From: Acanthacorydalis orientalis
Taxonomy: Eukaryota; Arthropoda; Insecta; Megaloptera; Corydalidae
Assembly (NCBI GenBank): GCA_034766995.1
Contig: CM068315.1
Location: forward strand, 10,257,510 to 10,321,509
DNA: 64,000 nt
Direction: 5' to 3'
The notes beneath the pieces are model-generated. The model made no database searches, was not told the DNA's origin, and saw only the letters and a program-made list of their open reading frames with translations. Made by a program: the position numbers and the translations under genes. Positions 1 to 13,960 of the stretch are shown here, one piece after another; the stretch's first letter is position 1; the number at the start of each line of letters is the position of its first letter.

Positions 1-1598
1 TATTTCAATAAATAAGTCGATTTTAAACGCAAAAACGTAAAAAACAAATCAAAAAAGCATAGTAATAAAGTAAAAGCTTTACATAAATCTCGACACGTAA
101 AATATAATAAATGTTATATAAACTAATTACAAGTCATTAATAAAATTTGATTTATTTCAATATTATCAAATTTAATATGCAATTATATAGAATGTTTTGA
201 ATATTTTATCCTTTTTAATTATTGTACAAATGCCAATAATAAAAAAATAATTTACAGCACATATATTGCGTTATAAAAAATAAGGCAGTAAAAGATTTTA
301 TGACATTCAACGAATATTTTATGTTTATGTTGACTGCTTGTTTCAGGAAATAAAGGTTCATTGTTGTTAAGAAAAGCAATTTGACAAATAAAATAAGTGC
401 TCTTTGATTATTGTTTTTAAGTGTTATTGATTTTTTCTACATACATTTTTATGTGAAATTAGAATTTGCTTATTTAAATATATTTGGATATTTGTACTAT
501 TATAATATATTATTATGTTTTCATAATTTAATAAAAATATCAATATTTTTATATAACATCTTATTCACGTTAAAAGTTATAAAACAACCGTCAAGTGACT
601 ATCAAATTTTTTCATGAGTATTTTCTTTCGACTTATGAATCAAAAAATACTTATTTTAAACTAGAAAATAGTTTAATGTTTTAACAGCACCCATCTTATT
701 CTTTCCATAACAATACCATCTTAATGAACATTTTTAATATAAAAAAATTTCATTAATATTTATTTAAGCCATTTAAGTGTATTTTCATGTTTTGTAGTCA
801 TACATCTAACATACATGGTCTATTTTTCTTATTATACGAACGTTGTTACGTAAATAAATACAAAAATAAAAGTATAATATGTCAAAATAAAAATATAGTT
901 ATGTGTGAAATAGATGTACATTAGATGTGTACACATTGTAAAAATAAAACTGTAAGATTAAGTTTTCGTATAAATCATATTTGAGACACGATTAATCAAG
1001 ATAAACTTTCACTCGCTTCTTTTGGAAAAAATATATTATTGTATAAAACGCTTCTCACTTACATGTATCCAATTTGAACATCGTTACTATTTTACATAAT
1101 TTTATTTTAACTGATAATATTCTACAGCAATCTTTTTTATGACTTTGAAATAACCAGATGAAATAATGACATTTATATTGATATATTACTTATATTAAAA
1201 TATAAAAAGTAGAATCTTGAGAAAAACTACTAAAAAAACATGACTTTTTTCAAAACCTAAACAAATCTTTTTATAAATGTTTTAGATGTGTAATATTGAA
1301 ACCTTGTAACATTAACATTTCTATTTAATAAAGAAATACGTTTTTAATAAATTTCGTTTAGTACGGTTAACAAATCATATTTTTTTAATTTCATAATTTT
1401 TCGAGATAAAGCAATAATTGAAAGCATTTTCAATCAAAAAAAATTCGATTTACGATTTTTTTAATTTCAGTAGATAAATATATCGCATTCGAATTTTATT
1501 ATATAATTGAATAAATTATTGCAAAAGATGTGCTTTAAAAATATTCTCTTTTATAGCCTGTTAAAAATGAAAATATATTGGGCTAGGACTAAATTATA
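1..1598. other. AT-rich gene-free stretch
   Basis: No open frame here resembles a known protein. The 68-residue frame at 411-617 is a string of Phe, Tyr, Ile and Leu codons that follows base composition. There is no long microsatellite, RNA gene or clear repeat. I see nothing functional up to the first mariner relic. Confidence 0.7.
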
Positions 1599-2141
1599 AG
1601 GTTAGAAGGAAAATAATTGCGGTTTTTGTTTTCTGAATTCTAAACTTATTTTTTTCAATTAAAGTGTCATTTTATTGTGTTCATGTTAATATCATTTTAA
1701 GGTAAATTTTTCGGTCTGTATTTTAGAAACGTCGACTGTAGTTTTATTACTAATTTTGTTTCAAATTGGGAGATTGAATTAAAAATGAACATGGAGCAAA
1801 TAAGAGCATTTTTGTATGAGTTCAAATCAGGTGGTAAAGTAGCAGAAATTGTTCGTAAACAAAAAGATGCTTTTCGTGTAGGTACTGTTAAAGAACGAAA
1901 GTTTTGCGCTATGGATGAGATACTTGAAGATGAAGAAGGTTGCGTGCGTCCTTCTTAAGTTCACAACGACCAACTGAACGCGTTAGGTAAACCAAAACCT
2001 CGCATAACAATTCGAGAGCTTGCACAAAAGTAAAGTATTGGTCATACATTAGTTCTGAACCACTTAAAACACCTATGAAAATCAAAATGTAAAAAATGTA
2101 CATAAATATCATAAACCGCAATTATTCTTCTACCAACCTAA
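1599..2141 (+). mobile_element. Mariner deletion derivative, family A copy 1
   Basis: This short cut-and-paste transposon relic is bounded by imperfect inverted repeats. The left end reads AGGTTAGAAGGAAAATAATT followed by GCGG. The right end reads as the complement, with CCGCAATTATT and then TACCAACCTAA. The GGTTGG..TAATTGCGG core is typical of cecropia/mellifera-type mariners. Inside are a 5' untranslated stretch and the transposase N-terminus, followed directly by the 3' end, so the whole catalytic domain is missing. At about 540 bp it is well under half of a normal 1.3-kb mariner. Four other copies in the window share the layout. It cannot move by itself. Confidence is high for mariner and moderate for the subfamily. 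Confidence 0.85.
1785..2033 (+). pseudogene. Mariner transposase N-terminal remnant (family A copy 1)
   Basis: An ATG at 1785 opens a 57-residue frame ending at a stop at 1956-1958. The same frame then continues for 24 codons to a second stop at 2031-2033. Visible blocks are MEQIRAFLYEFKSGGKVAE, then LEDEEG, then (after the first stop) VHNDQLNAL and ITIRELAQK. These match the helix-turn-helix DNA-binding N-terminus of mariner transposases, which binds the terminal repeats. The segment holding the conserved WF..KF block, visible in family A copy 4, is missing here. No DDE catalytic residues are present. A short peptide could be translated, but I infer a dead gene. Confidence 0.75.
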
Positions 2142-2403
2142 CAGTATTCGTTTTCAGGACGAAGGGCTTTAAGTTCTAATTCATTGAAAAATATTGAATG
2201 TTACGATTCAAATAATATGCAATCTTTTTGTACAAACACTTAGATAATTAACTGTTCATAAATAATGTTTTTAATTTGTTTAAAGAATTATTTAATTCTC
2301 ATTTGAAATAAAAAGTTATAAATTATATAAAATAAAATACTTCTTTTTAATTTTAAATAAAAAAGTGCATAAATAGATCCACAACTTTTTTAATACACAC
2401 ACA

Positions 2404-2407
<4 letters not shown>

Positions 2408-2468
<61 letters not shown>
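2408..2468. repeat. (TA)n microsatellite
   Basis: About 30 uninterrupted TA units are followed by ATAAATAAATAAATA-type units. This is one of the longer pure arrays in the first 10 kb and is likely length-polymorphic. Confidence 0.95.
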
Positions 2469-2472
<4 letters not shown>

Positions 2473-2674
2473 AATAAATAAATATATGATAGCAAATTAT
2501 TCGAATTTTACCAATTACGAGTCTATAGAACCAAAGTCAATTTGTATTTCAACTTATTGACACTAAATTCATGTTATAACATATTTGAATACCTCTACAA
2601 ATAATAGAAGCTACTCTTTATATACTCATTAATATCTTTATTATTTGATGTTATTCGTATCGGTTGTTAATTAA

Positions 2675-2725
<51 letters not shown>

Positions 2726-2734
2726 GCCTATAAT

Positions 2735-3060
2735 CCTCATTTAAATGAATGTCAACATGAATAGCCATATCGGTAACCTCAGTGGACGAGTAGTCATCAC
2801 CATAAATAACCCAAAACATTCTATAAAGTACCGGTCATCTATGGCTCATTAAAATGTAGCTAGCATATTCGAGCGGCGGCGACCGGAGCTTTGTAATAAT
2901 GGTTTGGTGAAGGGATGGATAGCCAACCCTGCGTATACATCATTTCTCTTCACCACGATGGATAAATCGTTTGATCGATGTCACCTACGTTTCTCCATGT
3001 ATATTTTATCCTTCCACGATGTATAAAATTATGTAAACACGGCTCGGTTTTGAATTAAAT
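2735..3060. other. Mixed-composition island, function unknown
   Basis: The sequence between two (TA)n arrays has clearly more G+C and higher complexity than its surroundings, including GAGCGGCGGCGACCGGAG near 2870. No frame of useful length or family resemblance is visible on either strand. It could be a conserved regulatory element, an old repeat or a non-coding exon; the sequence alone cannot decide. Confidence 0.35.
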
Positions 3061-3129
3061 GATTGGTAGTGTATAGTGTATACATTTTACTAATTAAGTA
3101 CATACTGTATATTTTTGTGACTTTCATTG

Positions 3130-3170
<41 letters not shown>

Positions 3171-4112
3171 CTATATTAGAATAGCTAAATGAAATGATTT
3201 TTTTTAATTTTAATATTTAAAAATATTGCTAATAAAAAATTGAATGTAGCATCAAAAAAATTGTAATTTACGTGCAACAAATTCTAAATTATTAACGATA
3301 CTCTTCTGACATTTATTCCTGCCAATATTATGTTTGGATATAAAAATATTTTATATTATCATTTATATTGTTAGATTTTTTTACAATTATTTTATTATTA
3401 TAGTTTTTTAAGACCAGTAAATAAATCATAAACGATATTCATTACCATTAAAAAAAGGCTTAAACAATGTGTTAAGAACGATATTTTGTGTTAAAAAAAT
3501 CATTTGAATACTGATTTTATTTTATTTAGTAATAAAACTAGATTTAAATTTTATTACGGTTGTAAAATATTCACACATTTAAAATCATGATACCTTTTGA
3601 GAACACAAAACCAAATATATAAACAGTTGACTAAATTAATCGACAACTGTTTCACTTTAACATGATTTCTTTATTTACTTGATACAATATACAACATTTT
3701 AGTTCAAATGAACCAAATAAATTTTTTTTAGACTAATGTTAGATAATTTATTTTAGACTATTGTTCTTTGGGTTTTCATTTTAAGTTTCAAATTTCGATT
3801 TTGTATTGTTTTTTAAATCGTTATTTTTGTTGATACTAAATCAAACGATGCATTATTGAAATAATTAATTATGAATAAATGAAAGAAATTATAAAATTAC
3901 CAAATAAATTTATTAATATGATTAAATGTTTTGACTATATTTGTTTCGAGTTGAACTAGTATTCGAAATTAGAGAATACATTTTGAGAATTTTCTCCAAA
4001 AAAATAATAATAATTTTTTTTGACTTCAATAATTATTTTCCAGTTTTTGAAAGGTGATTAAATAACTCGACAACTGTTGAATTTATTATAAAAAAGTTAA
4101 CTTTATAGTTAC

Positions 4113-4635
4113 TATGTTGGTAAGAAAATAATTGTGGTTTTTGTTTTCTGAGTTTTGATATTAATTTTCTTCAATGAAAGTGTCATTTCATCATGTTTAT
4201 GTTAATATGATTTTAAAGTACACTTTCTGATCTGTATTTTGGTAACATTGACTTTGCTTTAATTATTAATTTTGATTCAAACTGGGCTATTGAATTATAG
4301 ATGGAAAAGAAGTAAATAAGAGCATTTTTTGTATGAGTAAAAACTGATGGTAATTTAGCAGAAACTGTACGTAAACTGAACAATGCTTTTGGTGTGGATA
4401 CTGTTAAGAAATGCACTGAGGACGAGAGCATTGAAGATGAAGAAGGTGACAGATGTCCGCCTTCAGTGCATAACAATAATCTGAAGGCGTTATTTGAATC
4501 AGAACCACCCACAACAATTCGAAAGTTTGCACAAAAGTTAGACGTTAGTCATCTAACAGTCCTAGATTACTTCAATTAAAAAAATGTATATGAATTTGAA
4601 AGTCATAAACCGCAATTATGTTTCTACTTACCTAA
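4113..4635 (+). mobile_element. Mariner deletion derivative, family A copy 2
   Basis: Left end GTTGGTAAGAAAATAATTG and right end CCGCAATTATG..CTTACCTAA form the same imperfect terminal repeats as copy 1. The 5' untranslated part aligns with copy 1 base for base over long stretches (both have TGTTTTCTGA, then AGTGTCATTT, then ATGTTAATAT). The transposase N-terminus again runs straight into the 3' end with no catalytic domain. TA-rich sequence borders both ends, consistent with TA target choice. Confidence 0.85.
4301..4579 (+). pseudogene. Mariner transposase N-terminal remnant (family A copy 2)
   Basis: The expected start ATG at 4301 meets a stop four codons later. The longest surviving frame begins at 4394 and ends with a stop at 4577-4579. 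It shows DESIEDEEGDRCPPS, HNNNLKALFESEPPTTIRK and LDVSHLTVLD, which correspond to the linker and the helix-turn-helix of mariner transposases (compare the RELAQKLGVSHPTVLDHL pattern). Reaching the upstream MEQIRAF-like block requires a change of frame near 4320-4390. All catalytic residues are absent. Confidence 0.8.
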
Positions 4636-5181
4636 TATATAGACTAGCATCTATATTGATAATATTTTTTTTAGACCAAACGATCTTAACAGATTTAAAA
4701 ACTTTTTATACACATCATAATACTTCCAGTACACAGCAAAAACCGCACTGATTTTATTTTGTTATACATTCCTGTTTTGTCAGTATAAAACAATGCCACA
4801 AATCTATTTTACGAACCTTGGATAAATTCTCTTCTAAATATAAATACTCTTTACAGCTAATAAAAATTATTTTCTATCAAAATAATTAAATATTTATTTC
4901 TGTCAATTTTGTTCGTTTCCAACATGAATTTTGAAAACGAATCTTTTTTTCTCAGATTGATAAAAAGACAGACACACAAAATATAATAAACTCAGGTTAC
5001 ATTTATCAGTTTCAGAGCTACGGGAAAATATTTTTTCCATAAATTCTGATCAAAATGCGTTTAGCAATATAGAAAATGATCAAAAATTTAATACAACTTC
5101 AGGTTATCAAACCTTGAAAATAATTTAACTGTTGGCAATTAAAAATTCATTTTGAATAACTATACACATACTGATAAACAA

Positions 5182-5272
5182 TATATATATATATATAATA
5201 TATATATATAATATAATATATATATATATATAATATATATATATAATATAATATATATATATGTATATATAA
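5182..5272. repeat. Higher-order AT repeat, about 35-bp period
   Basis: This is not a plain dinucleotide run. A block beginning TAATATATATATATAATATA at 5196 is repeated from 5231, giving a period of about 35 bp. It looks like a tandem duplication of an already interrupted (TA)n array. Confidence 0.8.
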
Positions 5273-6280
5273 TTCAATTTAATAATTGAAAGATATAATT
5301 TTTAATTATAATATTTCAAATTTATTCAACACTTCCAATTAAAATGCGTATTACAATTAACCAAATTATTTATATTTTATAACTCATCATTATCATTATT
5401 TATTTTTATCATTTTTATAACGCTAATGGAAAACATTAAATTTGAAATATAATAATTACATTTTCTGCAAATGTACAACACATTTACTTTTCAAAATCAT
5501 TATTTTATATAAACTACATTCGAGATTTCATTATAACAAACAATTAAACAATTTTATTTACAAGTCAACTCACTAATTTGAATATTTATGAAAAATAATA
5601 ACGTAATTAAATTAATTCCATTCCACGAAACGTTCGTTTAGCTTTCAAAGTGTATGTTTTATCGAAGATAATTAAAATATGAGATCTTTGTACATATCTC
5701 ATAAAGTTTCATTTGTACTGACCATAATACGTAGTTAAACACGGAAATCGTCTATAAATATGCAATCATATCCATGTAAATCCAATAGCTTATTTACAAT
5801 GTATCACAGATACGGTCTCACGCAATTCCCCAGGTATGTGATATATTATTATAATATGTATATGTATATATATATATATGTACATATATATATATACATA
5901 TATGTACATGTGCATGTATGTATATATGTTTATATATGTGCATAGAACAATATGTGTACTAATAGCTGATAGTTAATTATGCATTGCAGGTTATTGTATC
6001 ATAATGCATCAAAGTAAATTACACAGATATGCTTGAAATTAAATTGCATCGTATAATTTCTACACTATAATAGAATTTGATGGATAAAGAACAATTTAAT
6101 TTCTATTTGTTCAACAGGAGTTAGTTCTAATTGAAATATAATCAATGAAACCATTAAATAATTATAAATAAATATTAGTTTGTTTTGAATTAAATTATCT
6201 TAACACAAAGTAAATACAAACATATTTAATTATAATTGCCATTAAGAGCTATATTTTAAACAATATTTAAACACGAGTTA

Positions 6281-6313
6281 TACATACATATGTATATATA
6301 CATATATATATAT

Positions 6314-6345
<32 letters not shown>

Positions 6346-6346
6346 T
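6281..6346. repeat. Compound TACA/TA microsatellite
   Basis: The tract runs from TACATACATATG through interrupted TA units to CACACA and then a pure (TA)n end. The array at 6628-6672 is similar. Confidence 0.9.
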
Positions 6347-6620
6347 TGCTAACATTTGACATATTTGAATTTTTCTCGCATACACGAATAAAATGACAGC
6401 TATATTAAAGATTATGACTTCACTTTCAAAAATTTTTAATCATTTTTCTAAAACAACTTTCAACGTTTAAAAGATGTACATAGAATATTTTGTTCTCTAT
6501 AAACTTTTAAGCAAAATTTTATATATATAAGTAAATTTTAGTTGTAATGTGTATTTTATCAGTTCACAATTTTTCTACTTATATTTACTTAAACAACTCA
6601 TAAAAGTTTATTCAATTTTA

Positions 6621-6667
<47 letters not shown>

Positions 6668-8247
6668 CATATGTCCAAGAGTCTTAAATTTGAAATATAC
6701 ATAAATATAATTTCAATTCAAATTCAAATTTGCTCATAACAGTTTTTGTAGAGAATAAATGAAGAATGTTTCAGTTTAAATTTTAAGTTTAATCTTTTAA
6801 TTATCAGTAAAGATATTGTTTTCATCAAGCATGTTTTCAAATTAAATTTTTCTAACAAAAATGCACGAAGTAAATACGATAAAATAACGAATAATGTATA
6901 TTGTTCATAAATTAAATATATTTATGCTATTTCATAAACGTAATATTAATCAATTATTTGCCTTTTAAAACCCATTTTTCAATAAATTTAAAATCTGCAA
7001 ATGAAAAAATATATTTAAGTATTTATAATTTAAAAACGTGATATGAAGAGTCAGAATTAGTAAATATCCATCTAAATTTATTTCTGAAATAATTTAAAAC
7101 CTATTTCTTTAAAAGATCGAGAAATAATTACATACACAATTTAGAATTTTCGAAAAATAAATTAATGTTTATTGTAATTAAAATAAATTATGCACAGTGG
7201 AAAGTATTTATTTTTCTACATATTTATTTAAATTTGAACATATTTTTATACGTTCATGAGATGTTATAACACTGAGAAGCTTTTTAAAATAAATTACATA
7301 TGTTATAGAAAATTATATTTTAATTTTAATTAGTTCCTTCCGTGATATAAACTTTTATTTTAATTATTTTACTATGAATATTAAAACACAATGAGGATGT
7401 TTTAATAAAGTCGTTAATTAGTGTTTATTAACATTTTATTTAACAAAAAACTATAGTTAAAATACGATTTGTAGAAAGTTTTAAAATAAGAACAACTAAA
7501 ATTAAATTAATGTCCAATTATTGATGTAAAATGTTTTAAAAATAAAATTTATTTATGATATTTAATTAATTGATAACTATATTTATTAATTCATTAGATT
7601 GTAACTTTAATCGAATATTATTTAAACATATTTCTACCCACTCAATTTCTTCTAAAAATACACCATCATGTCTTTGTTATTGGTGCAAATAGCTCGGATA
7701 CAACTGATATTTATAAATTAAATAAGTAATATGTTTTTGTAAATCAAATGATGATAATATTACTTTATTTTGTGAATGTATTAATAAAATAAAAGATTTA
7801 TAACTATACTATTCGTGAAACTATAACTTATTGAACAGTAAATTAATGAGTTTGTCACTTATGTTAAGTTAGGTTGAAAGCATCGATCTTTTAATAAATA
7901 AATTGAAAAAATCTATCTGAAAATATATTTTGTTTAATAATTTATTTTTAAAAATTTTATATTTCTATCTCATTTCAACGTTATTAAAGTAAGGAACAAT
8001 AATATTAAGAAAACATCTTATTAGTTTTATGTTACTAATTTATATTATATATTAATTGTACTTTTGATGAGTGTTTACTTAAATAGTACGGTGAAAGATG
8101 TGAATATTTTAGAAATTGTCAGTTCATATATTTTCAGTGTACTCGTATATTAAAATACTTCAATATTCAAACCATATTTAATTTAGTTTACAGAAATTTG
8201 TAAACCTCTATTACCAATATTATATATATATATATACACATACATAC

Positions 8248-8285
<38 letters not shown>

Positions 8286-9466
8286 CAGGAAATAAAAATA
8301 TAAAATAAATTTATTTTATGTGGCAGTTAAACAGTTTATTACATATTTGATATGTATAGTAAAAATAAAAATTAAATATTTTCTGATTTTATACATTAAG
8401 GTAAATGAACCATTTGTTAATGATGTTTTTCATTTATAATGTAATGAAAAGTCAACAAAAAAAATGTTCATAAATCAAATAAGTCAGTACTACAATTTTT
8501 TTCTAGTCTGTGCTTTTCAATTGTTGTCTACCTTTAATTTAATATTAGTTAATACGAAAATAATAAGTTTCTAAGCTATAAAAATATTAACATAATCCAA
8601 CTCATTATTCAACAAATAAAATATCTATTAAAATATAGCTCTATAAGTTATTTCACATAAATTAAATATGTATGCTATTCATGCATTGTTTTTAATCAAT
8701 AATCTATACATTATAATTTAAAAAATAAAACAGTTAAAATAATGAATTGTTAATTATAATTTTATTTATTATTAATGTTTATTTTATGTTTGAATATCTG
8801 ATTTCCAATAAAATCGAATAATTGAAAAGATAACGATAAATATTTACGTTTTTCTGGTTAAAACATCATGTACAACGAAACAAACAAATATTTATCAAAA
8901 TGTATTGATGCAGTCATGATTTCATATCCATCGAACAACAAAACAAATTTTATGCATACATGATGTTACCGTAAAACTTGTTCATTTGTTGTAAAATTCA
9001 TTCGTTAATGAAATGATTATCGACACAGACTGGTTCAAAAAAATGATATGTCCAATAAAAAAAGAACATGTTATGGTTATTTTTTACATGCTTTACAAAG
9101 TCACATATAATACATATATACATACATACATATGTATATATATATATATATACACATGATACATAATGAGTTAATTTGTTTATGCACCTGCACTTGACAT
9201 CAATTAATCCATTCACGTAAAAGCATAGAGATTATAATCAAATTATTGTTATTATCAGCCAGATACAAAGTGCGTGATTAGGTTTTGAAATTTCAGTAAA
9301 AACAATGTTTGTCCAAAAAAAGTAAAAAAGTACTTTTTAATATCATTGTATATTAATAAAATCTAAAAAGTAAACAAACTTATAATTAATTGTTTTCTAA
9401 AATCCCATTTAATAAATAAATTTTTCATTTATTCTATTTTATCTTTCGAGTATTGATTTCTTATAC

Positions 9467-9786
9467 TAGGTTGATAGAAAAGTAATAGCGGTTTATGACC
9501 TTCAAATTCGTACACATTTTTTTAATTTAGTAGTTTTAAGTGGTCCAGAACTGTTGGATGACTAACGCCTAACTTTTGTGCAAGCTCTAAAATTATTGTG
9601 TGTGGTACTGATTCAACTAACGCTTTCAGTTGATCGTAATGAACTAAAAAAGGACGCCCTCGACATTCTTTATTTTAATGGCGCTCGTTCCCAGCACGAA
9701 ATTTAAAAAATTAAGCATTTTTATTATAAAAAATTATGGTTAGAAATCAGAAAATAGAAACCGAAATTATTTCCCTATCTACCTAA
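9467..9786 (-). mobile_element. Mariner deletion derivative, family A copy 3 (shortest)
   Basis: The ends are TAGGTTGATAGAAAAGTAAT and, inverted, ATTATTTCCCTATCTACCTAA, with TA flanking both ends as in a mariner target-site duplication. Read on the minus strand, the interior shows the ALVESVP, LELAQKLGVSHPTVLDHL part of the transposase helix-turn-helix and then the 3' end. Only about 320 bp remain, because most of the 5' untranslated region and the first transposase residues are also deleted. It is the most reduced of the five family A copies. Confidence 0.8.
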
Positions 9787-12670
9787 TATTTAAAATCATA
9801 AACATTTTAAAAAATACTTTTCTCACTCACAGTGTAATTAAAAATCAGTACAGTCAATAAATTAGCAAACAAATTTTGGAAGAAAATAAATTTTATTGAA
9901 AAAATGTGTCATCTCTTTAAAATAAAAAGTTTTTTAAATTTCTTTCTGTTATCAATAATGATCTGTAATGAAATATTAAAATTATTTTTTTTTAAATAAT
10001 TTATTTTATGCCACAATTAAAAAAGATCTACACACATACACAATTATTTGTTTAATGAAGAAATAAAATAATTAAAATGAGTCATATCCAAACATTCAAC
10101 ATGTTAATTTTCTGTCATATATTTCAAACCACCCTATTCTGTCATGTTATTTTTTGTTAATAAAATAATTATATTTATAATTAAAAATATCTTCAATTTG
10201 TGATTCTATTGGAATTGTAAAATTATTAAATCAAAAATAATTATATGTGCTTTCGTTCTGTTACAATTCATATGAAAAAATATATAAAATGTTATATATA
10301 ATATGATAATTGTTTATAACTTAGTATAAATTTTATGATTTTATTTTGTTGTAATTACTTATATAATTAAATTAATAAATTAACGTGTGAAAACAGTATA
10401 TTAAGAGTGAAATATATTTTGAGAAAAAATATAAAATGGTTAAAAATCTTTATATCAAATAATCATTGATATACAGGACTTCGTTTAAACTATTTAAGGA
10501 AATAAAACTGTTTCAAAAAAGTGTTATTATATTTTATCCACGTTTATAATAAAAAAAATTTTGATAACCTAAATTTCTGAAAAATTTAACTAAGTATTTC
10601 TATCCACAAAATTTTCAACACGTGTATTATTATTTAGAAAACAGTATTGAATATTTTCCCATACAACTTTTACGAAAGTAAACCAATTTAATGTTAATAT
10701 TCATTCAACATTCTGCAGTCATATATTCACCTTTCATGTTCTTACAAATGAGTAACGAACTATAATCTATTTGTACTCAACTAACACATCGACTATAGCA
10801 ATAATAGTTCTATAGAATCCTTAGAATTATTTATTCACACATTCTTGACATGAATAGAAGTAAACATTAGATTAATGTTTGATTGTTATGTTGGTGTGAG
10901 GATAATTTATTTACTTTCATATTCTATTCATTAAAGAATATTGCATTTTTATAATATTTTAAATTAATTTTATATAATCATTGTGTTCAAGAATTGAATT
11001 ATTTTTTTATTATAATATAATAAAAAATAGTTTTATAAAAGCATTATGCTTTCAAATTTTAATATTTTTTTATTGTAAATTAAATAAGTTCATTTTTATA
11101 ACTGAAAATAATATTTATTAAGTTTCAAGGTACTTTTTTATATCCTAACTTTTTTCTAGATTTAATTAGCAATGAATATTTTTTTTCATTTTTAATAGAT
11201 AATAAAGAAAAATATTAAATTGATTAACAATTGATCATACTTAGACTTATTTTCTTAGTATTTTTTTAAATAAGTCTAATAATATATTAGTAGGGTAAAT
11301 ACTTTAATTCGAATAAAAAGATTTTTTTAATACTATTTTAATTATTATAACATATTTAATTGATATCATATTTTATCTGTTGTCTTTAAAATGTCAAAGT
11401 ATAAAACAGTTCTATAATATATGTACTTTTAGCACAAAAAGATAAAAAGTAAAAATAATGTCGATTATATTCAAATATGTGAAATTTTGTTTGAGAAAAA
11501 AACGTTTTGGTGTAGTACACAATATTTAAAAAATTATAGAAGAAAGATTAAATCAAAAGAAATAAAAATCACATGTACATTTATTTAAATAAAAACGGCA
11601 CCTAATTTATTCAACATATTTTCAAAGAAGCAACCATGATCAATATCAGAAAATTATTAATTTACTCATACAGCTGAAAACTGTAATAAGTAACAATTTT
11701 AAATGTTCATCTAAATAATACAGAATTAGTGAAAATTCTAAAAAAATAAACTTAAAAGATCATGATAAAATTCATAAAAATAAATATAAAATTAAAAATA
11801 AATATATAATTGACAAGAAATACTAAAAATCCAACTATAACTTTAAAAAAAATGTGGATAGACAAAATGAGATCCAAAACAGTAAATCATGTATTGTGTT
11901 TATATTTCAAATAAAAGCAAAATGATTATTGGATTATTTCAAAAAAAAATAACCTGATCTGATGAAATATTATATCAGAATTAAAGCTTACGAGCTGTGG
12001 ACAAATTCCCTTTCAAAATGTGTTTTACCTTTCCATGAACCCAATAAAAAAACGTTTGATGAAAATTATCAATAATTGACATTGATCATTCTAATTATTG
12101 TTAACGTGCATTTCAATAGCTGTAATACTGAATAAATCAACACTTCAAGCTGATATTTCAATTTCAGAAAGTGCTATTAAATAGAATTGTGAATTTAAGA
12201 AGATAGATATTTGGGGGTTTAGAGGTGTGTTGAGAGCTAAGGTCATTAGTGTCGAATTGCGAATTTATATTTTTTTCGTTTATATTTTTAATACTGATTA
12301 AATTTCATATTACATATTTCTTTTTCATCAAACTAGTAATTAAATACATTTGAATTTTATAACTTAACAATGTAGATTATTGTCGAAAAATGTTCGTTCA
12401 TTACATAAAATATTACACTATAACATATAAACAATTAAAAAAATATGAAAATATATGCCATATATGGAAGAAAAATATATAAAATTAATTTGATTTTTTA
12501 TAATTATTCATTGTACTCTAAATATTTTGTATTAAATTCATCGTTCACTTCAAAATGTATGCTTTAGTTAACAAATAAATTTAATTGAGAATATTTCATT
12601 ACTACAAATATGTATCGACAATCAATTTGCATACAGAAACTATATTTATTTAACAACATATACACACACA

Positions 12671-12727
<57 letters not shown>

Positions 12728-12869
12728 TCATGAAATCAAAATAACAATTATGCATTTAATTATTTAATTACAAAAACACATATTAACATATTGTGTGAAA
12801 ATATATTATAGTACAACTAATGATGAAACACGAAAATTAATACTCAGTAATGCTATTTACATTCATAGC

Positions 12870-12870
12870 A

Positions 12871-12945
<75 letters not shown>
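12870..12945. repeat. Interrupted (TA)n microsatellite
   Basis: Two pure TA runs are split by a TGTATTTATTTA interruption at about 12898-12909. A third array, (CA)n(TA)n at 12661-12724, lies only 150 bp upstream. Confidence 0.9.
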
Positions 12946-12950
<5 letters not shown>

Positions 12951-12954
12951 CTAT

Positions 12955-13240
12955 GCGTATATATGACCTTTATAAGCGATTAAATGAAAGGCGGACAGAA
13001 ATAATTCGTTCCCTGACAAATTATCGATTTTCCTGAAATCGTACGGTTTATTGAGTGCCTATTCAGGATTAATTACCACGAACGATGACTGCCGGTATTA
13101 TAAAAATTTCAATATTCAAACAAAAAATTCAGAAATATCACAACAACATCGAAAAAAATTTACATCAATTCAGAGTTCAGTTAATGAAAGCGTATCAGTT
13201 CACAATAGAATTCAAACAAAAAGTAGTTAGGTAATATTAT
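12955..13240. other. Mixed-composition island
   Basis: The sequence between two (TA)n arrays is less AT-rich and non-repetitive (for example GAAAGGCGGACAGAAAT near 12985). A TATAAAAA motif lies at 13097-13104, but no good initiator is seen about 30 bases downstream. No reading frame supports a protein. It may be a regulatory or conserved non-coding element. Confidence 0.25.
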
Positions 13241-13294
13241 AAAACGATCGTTTTTATATATAAAAAAAAATAATAAATATTGCATGGTTGCCTG

Positions 13295-13338
<44 letters not shown>

Positions 13339-13689
13339 TTTTATTATTTACTTACAATCACTCTACAATTTATAATTATAATATTATTTTAAAAGATGGA
13401 AGAAAAAAGTATATATAAATTTTCCTCAAGTATTTTTTGATTTAAACTTATATATTATAAATAATTGGTACACCTTTGTATTTATTCATTTGGTTTTTTT
13501 ACTCATTTAATTTTCTAATGCTACTCTAAAAAAATACTATAGAAGAGTAGTTATATTCATACATGATTTTAAACCAATTTAGGAACTATACTTAATTTTA
13601 ACATTTATGTAGACTAGCATTTATTGTAGATATGAATAGTTTCAATTGATTTATAAAGTACATGACAGACATATTTACTTTATGTAAAG

Positions 13690-13960
13690 ATACACAGAAT
13701 AGATGGTTCCTTTCAAGATCATAACCATTGAAGACGTGTATGTATTAATGAAACCGCAATTAATACAAGCCCTAATAGCCACTAATACGTTTTGTAACTG
13801 TGTGGTTAAACGCTTCCTAGAGAATTTATGTCAGCCTGAGAAACACAAAACCCACCTTCGCGCATTTGTAACTAAGTGATATATGACGAACGTAAAATAT
13901 TTAATTTAACTCGAAAATGTAATTGTTCTACGCTACGTACATTTTCAATGGCTTAGATCT
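13690..13960. other. Mixed-composition island
   Basis: About 270 bp of non-repetitive sequence has higher G+C than its surroundings, including GTCAGCCTGAGAAACAC near 13830. No coding potential or known repeat is recognisable. Confidence 0.25.

Larger units (their letters stand above)
2142..4112. other. Gene-free stretch with microsatellites and one mixed-composition island
   Basis: The stretch carries (TA)n arrays at 2408-2468, 2675-2721 (a compound (CA)n(TA)n) and 3132-3166. Between the last two lies an island near 2735-3060, noted separately. The remainder to 4112 is plain AT-rich sequence with no recognisable frame or repeat. Confidence 0.65.
4636..9466. other. AT-rich gene-free stretch with microsatellites
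   Basis: No gene is seen on either strand. (TA)n-based arrays occur at 5182-5272, about 5847-5940, 6281-6346, 6628-6672, 8220-8285 and 9107-9155. Many are mixed with TACA or TATG units. Small frames at 5760-5945 and 8998-9216 run through these arrays and are not genes. Confidence 0.7.

Noticed and set aside
4213..4512. 99-codon minus-strand frame opposite family A copy 2
   Set aside because: It is antisense to the transposase remnant, which explains its openness.
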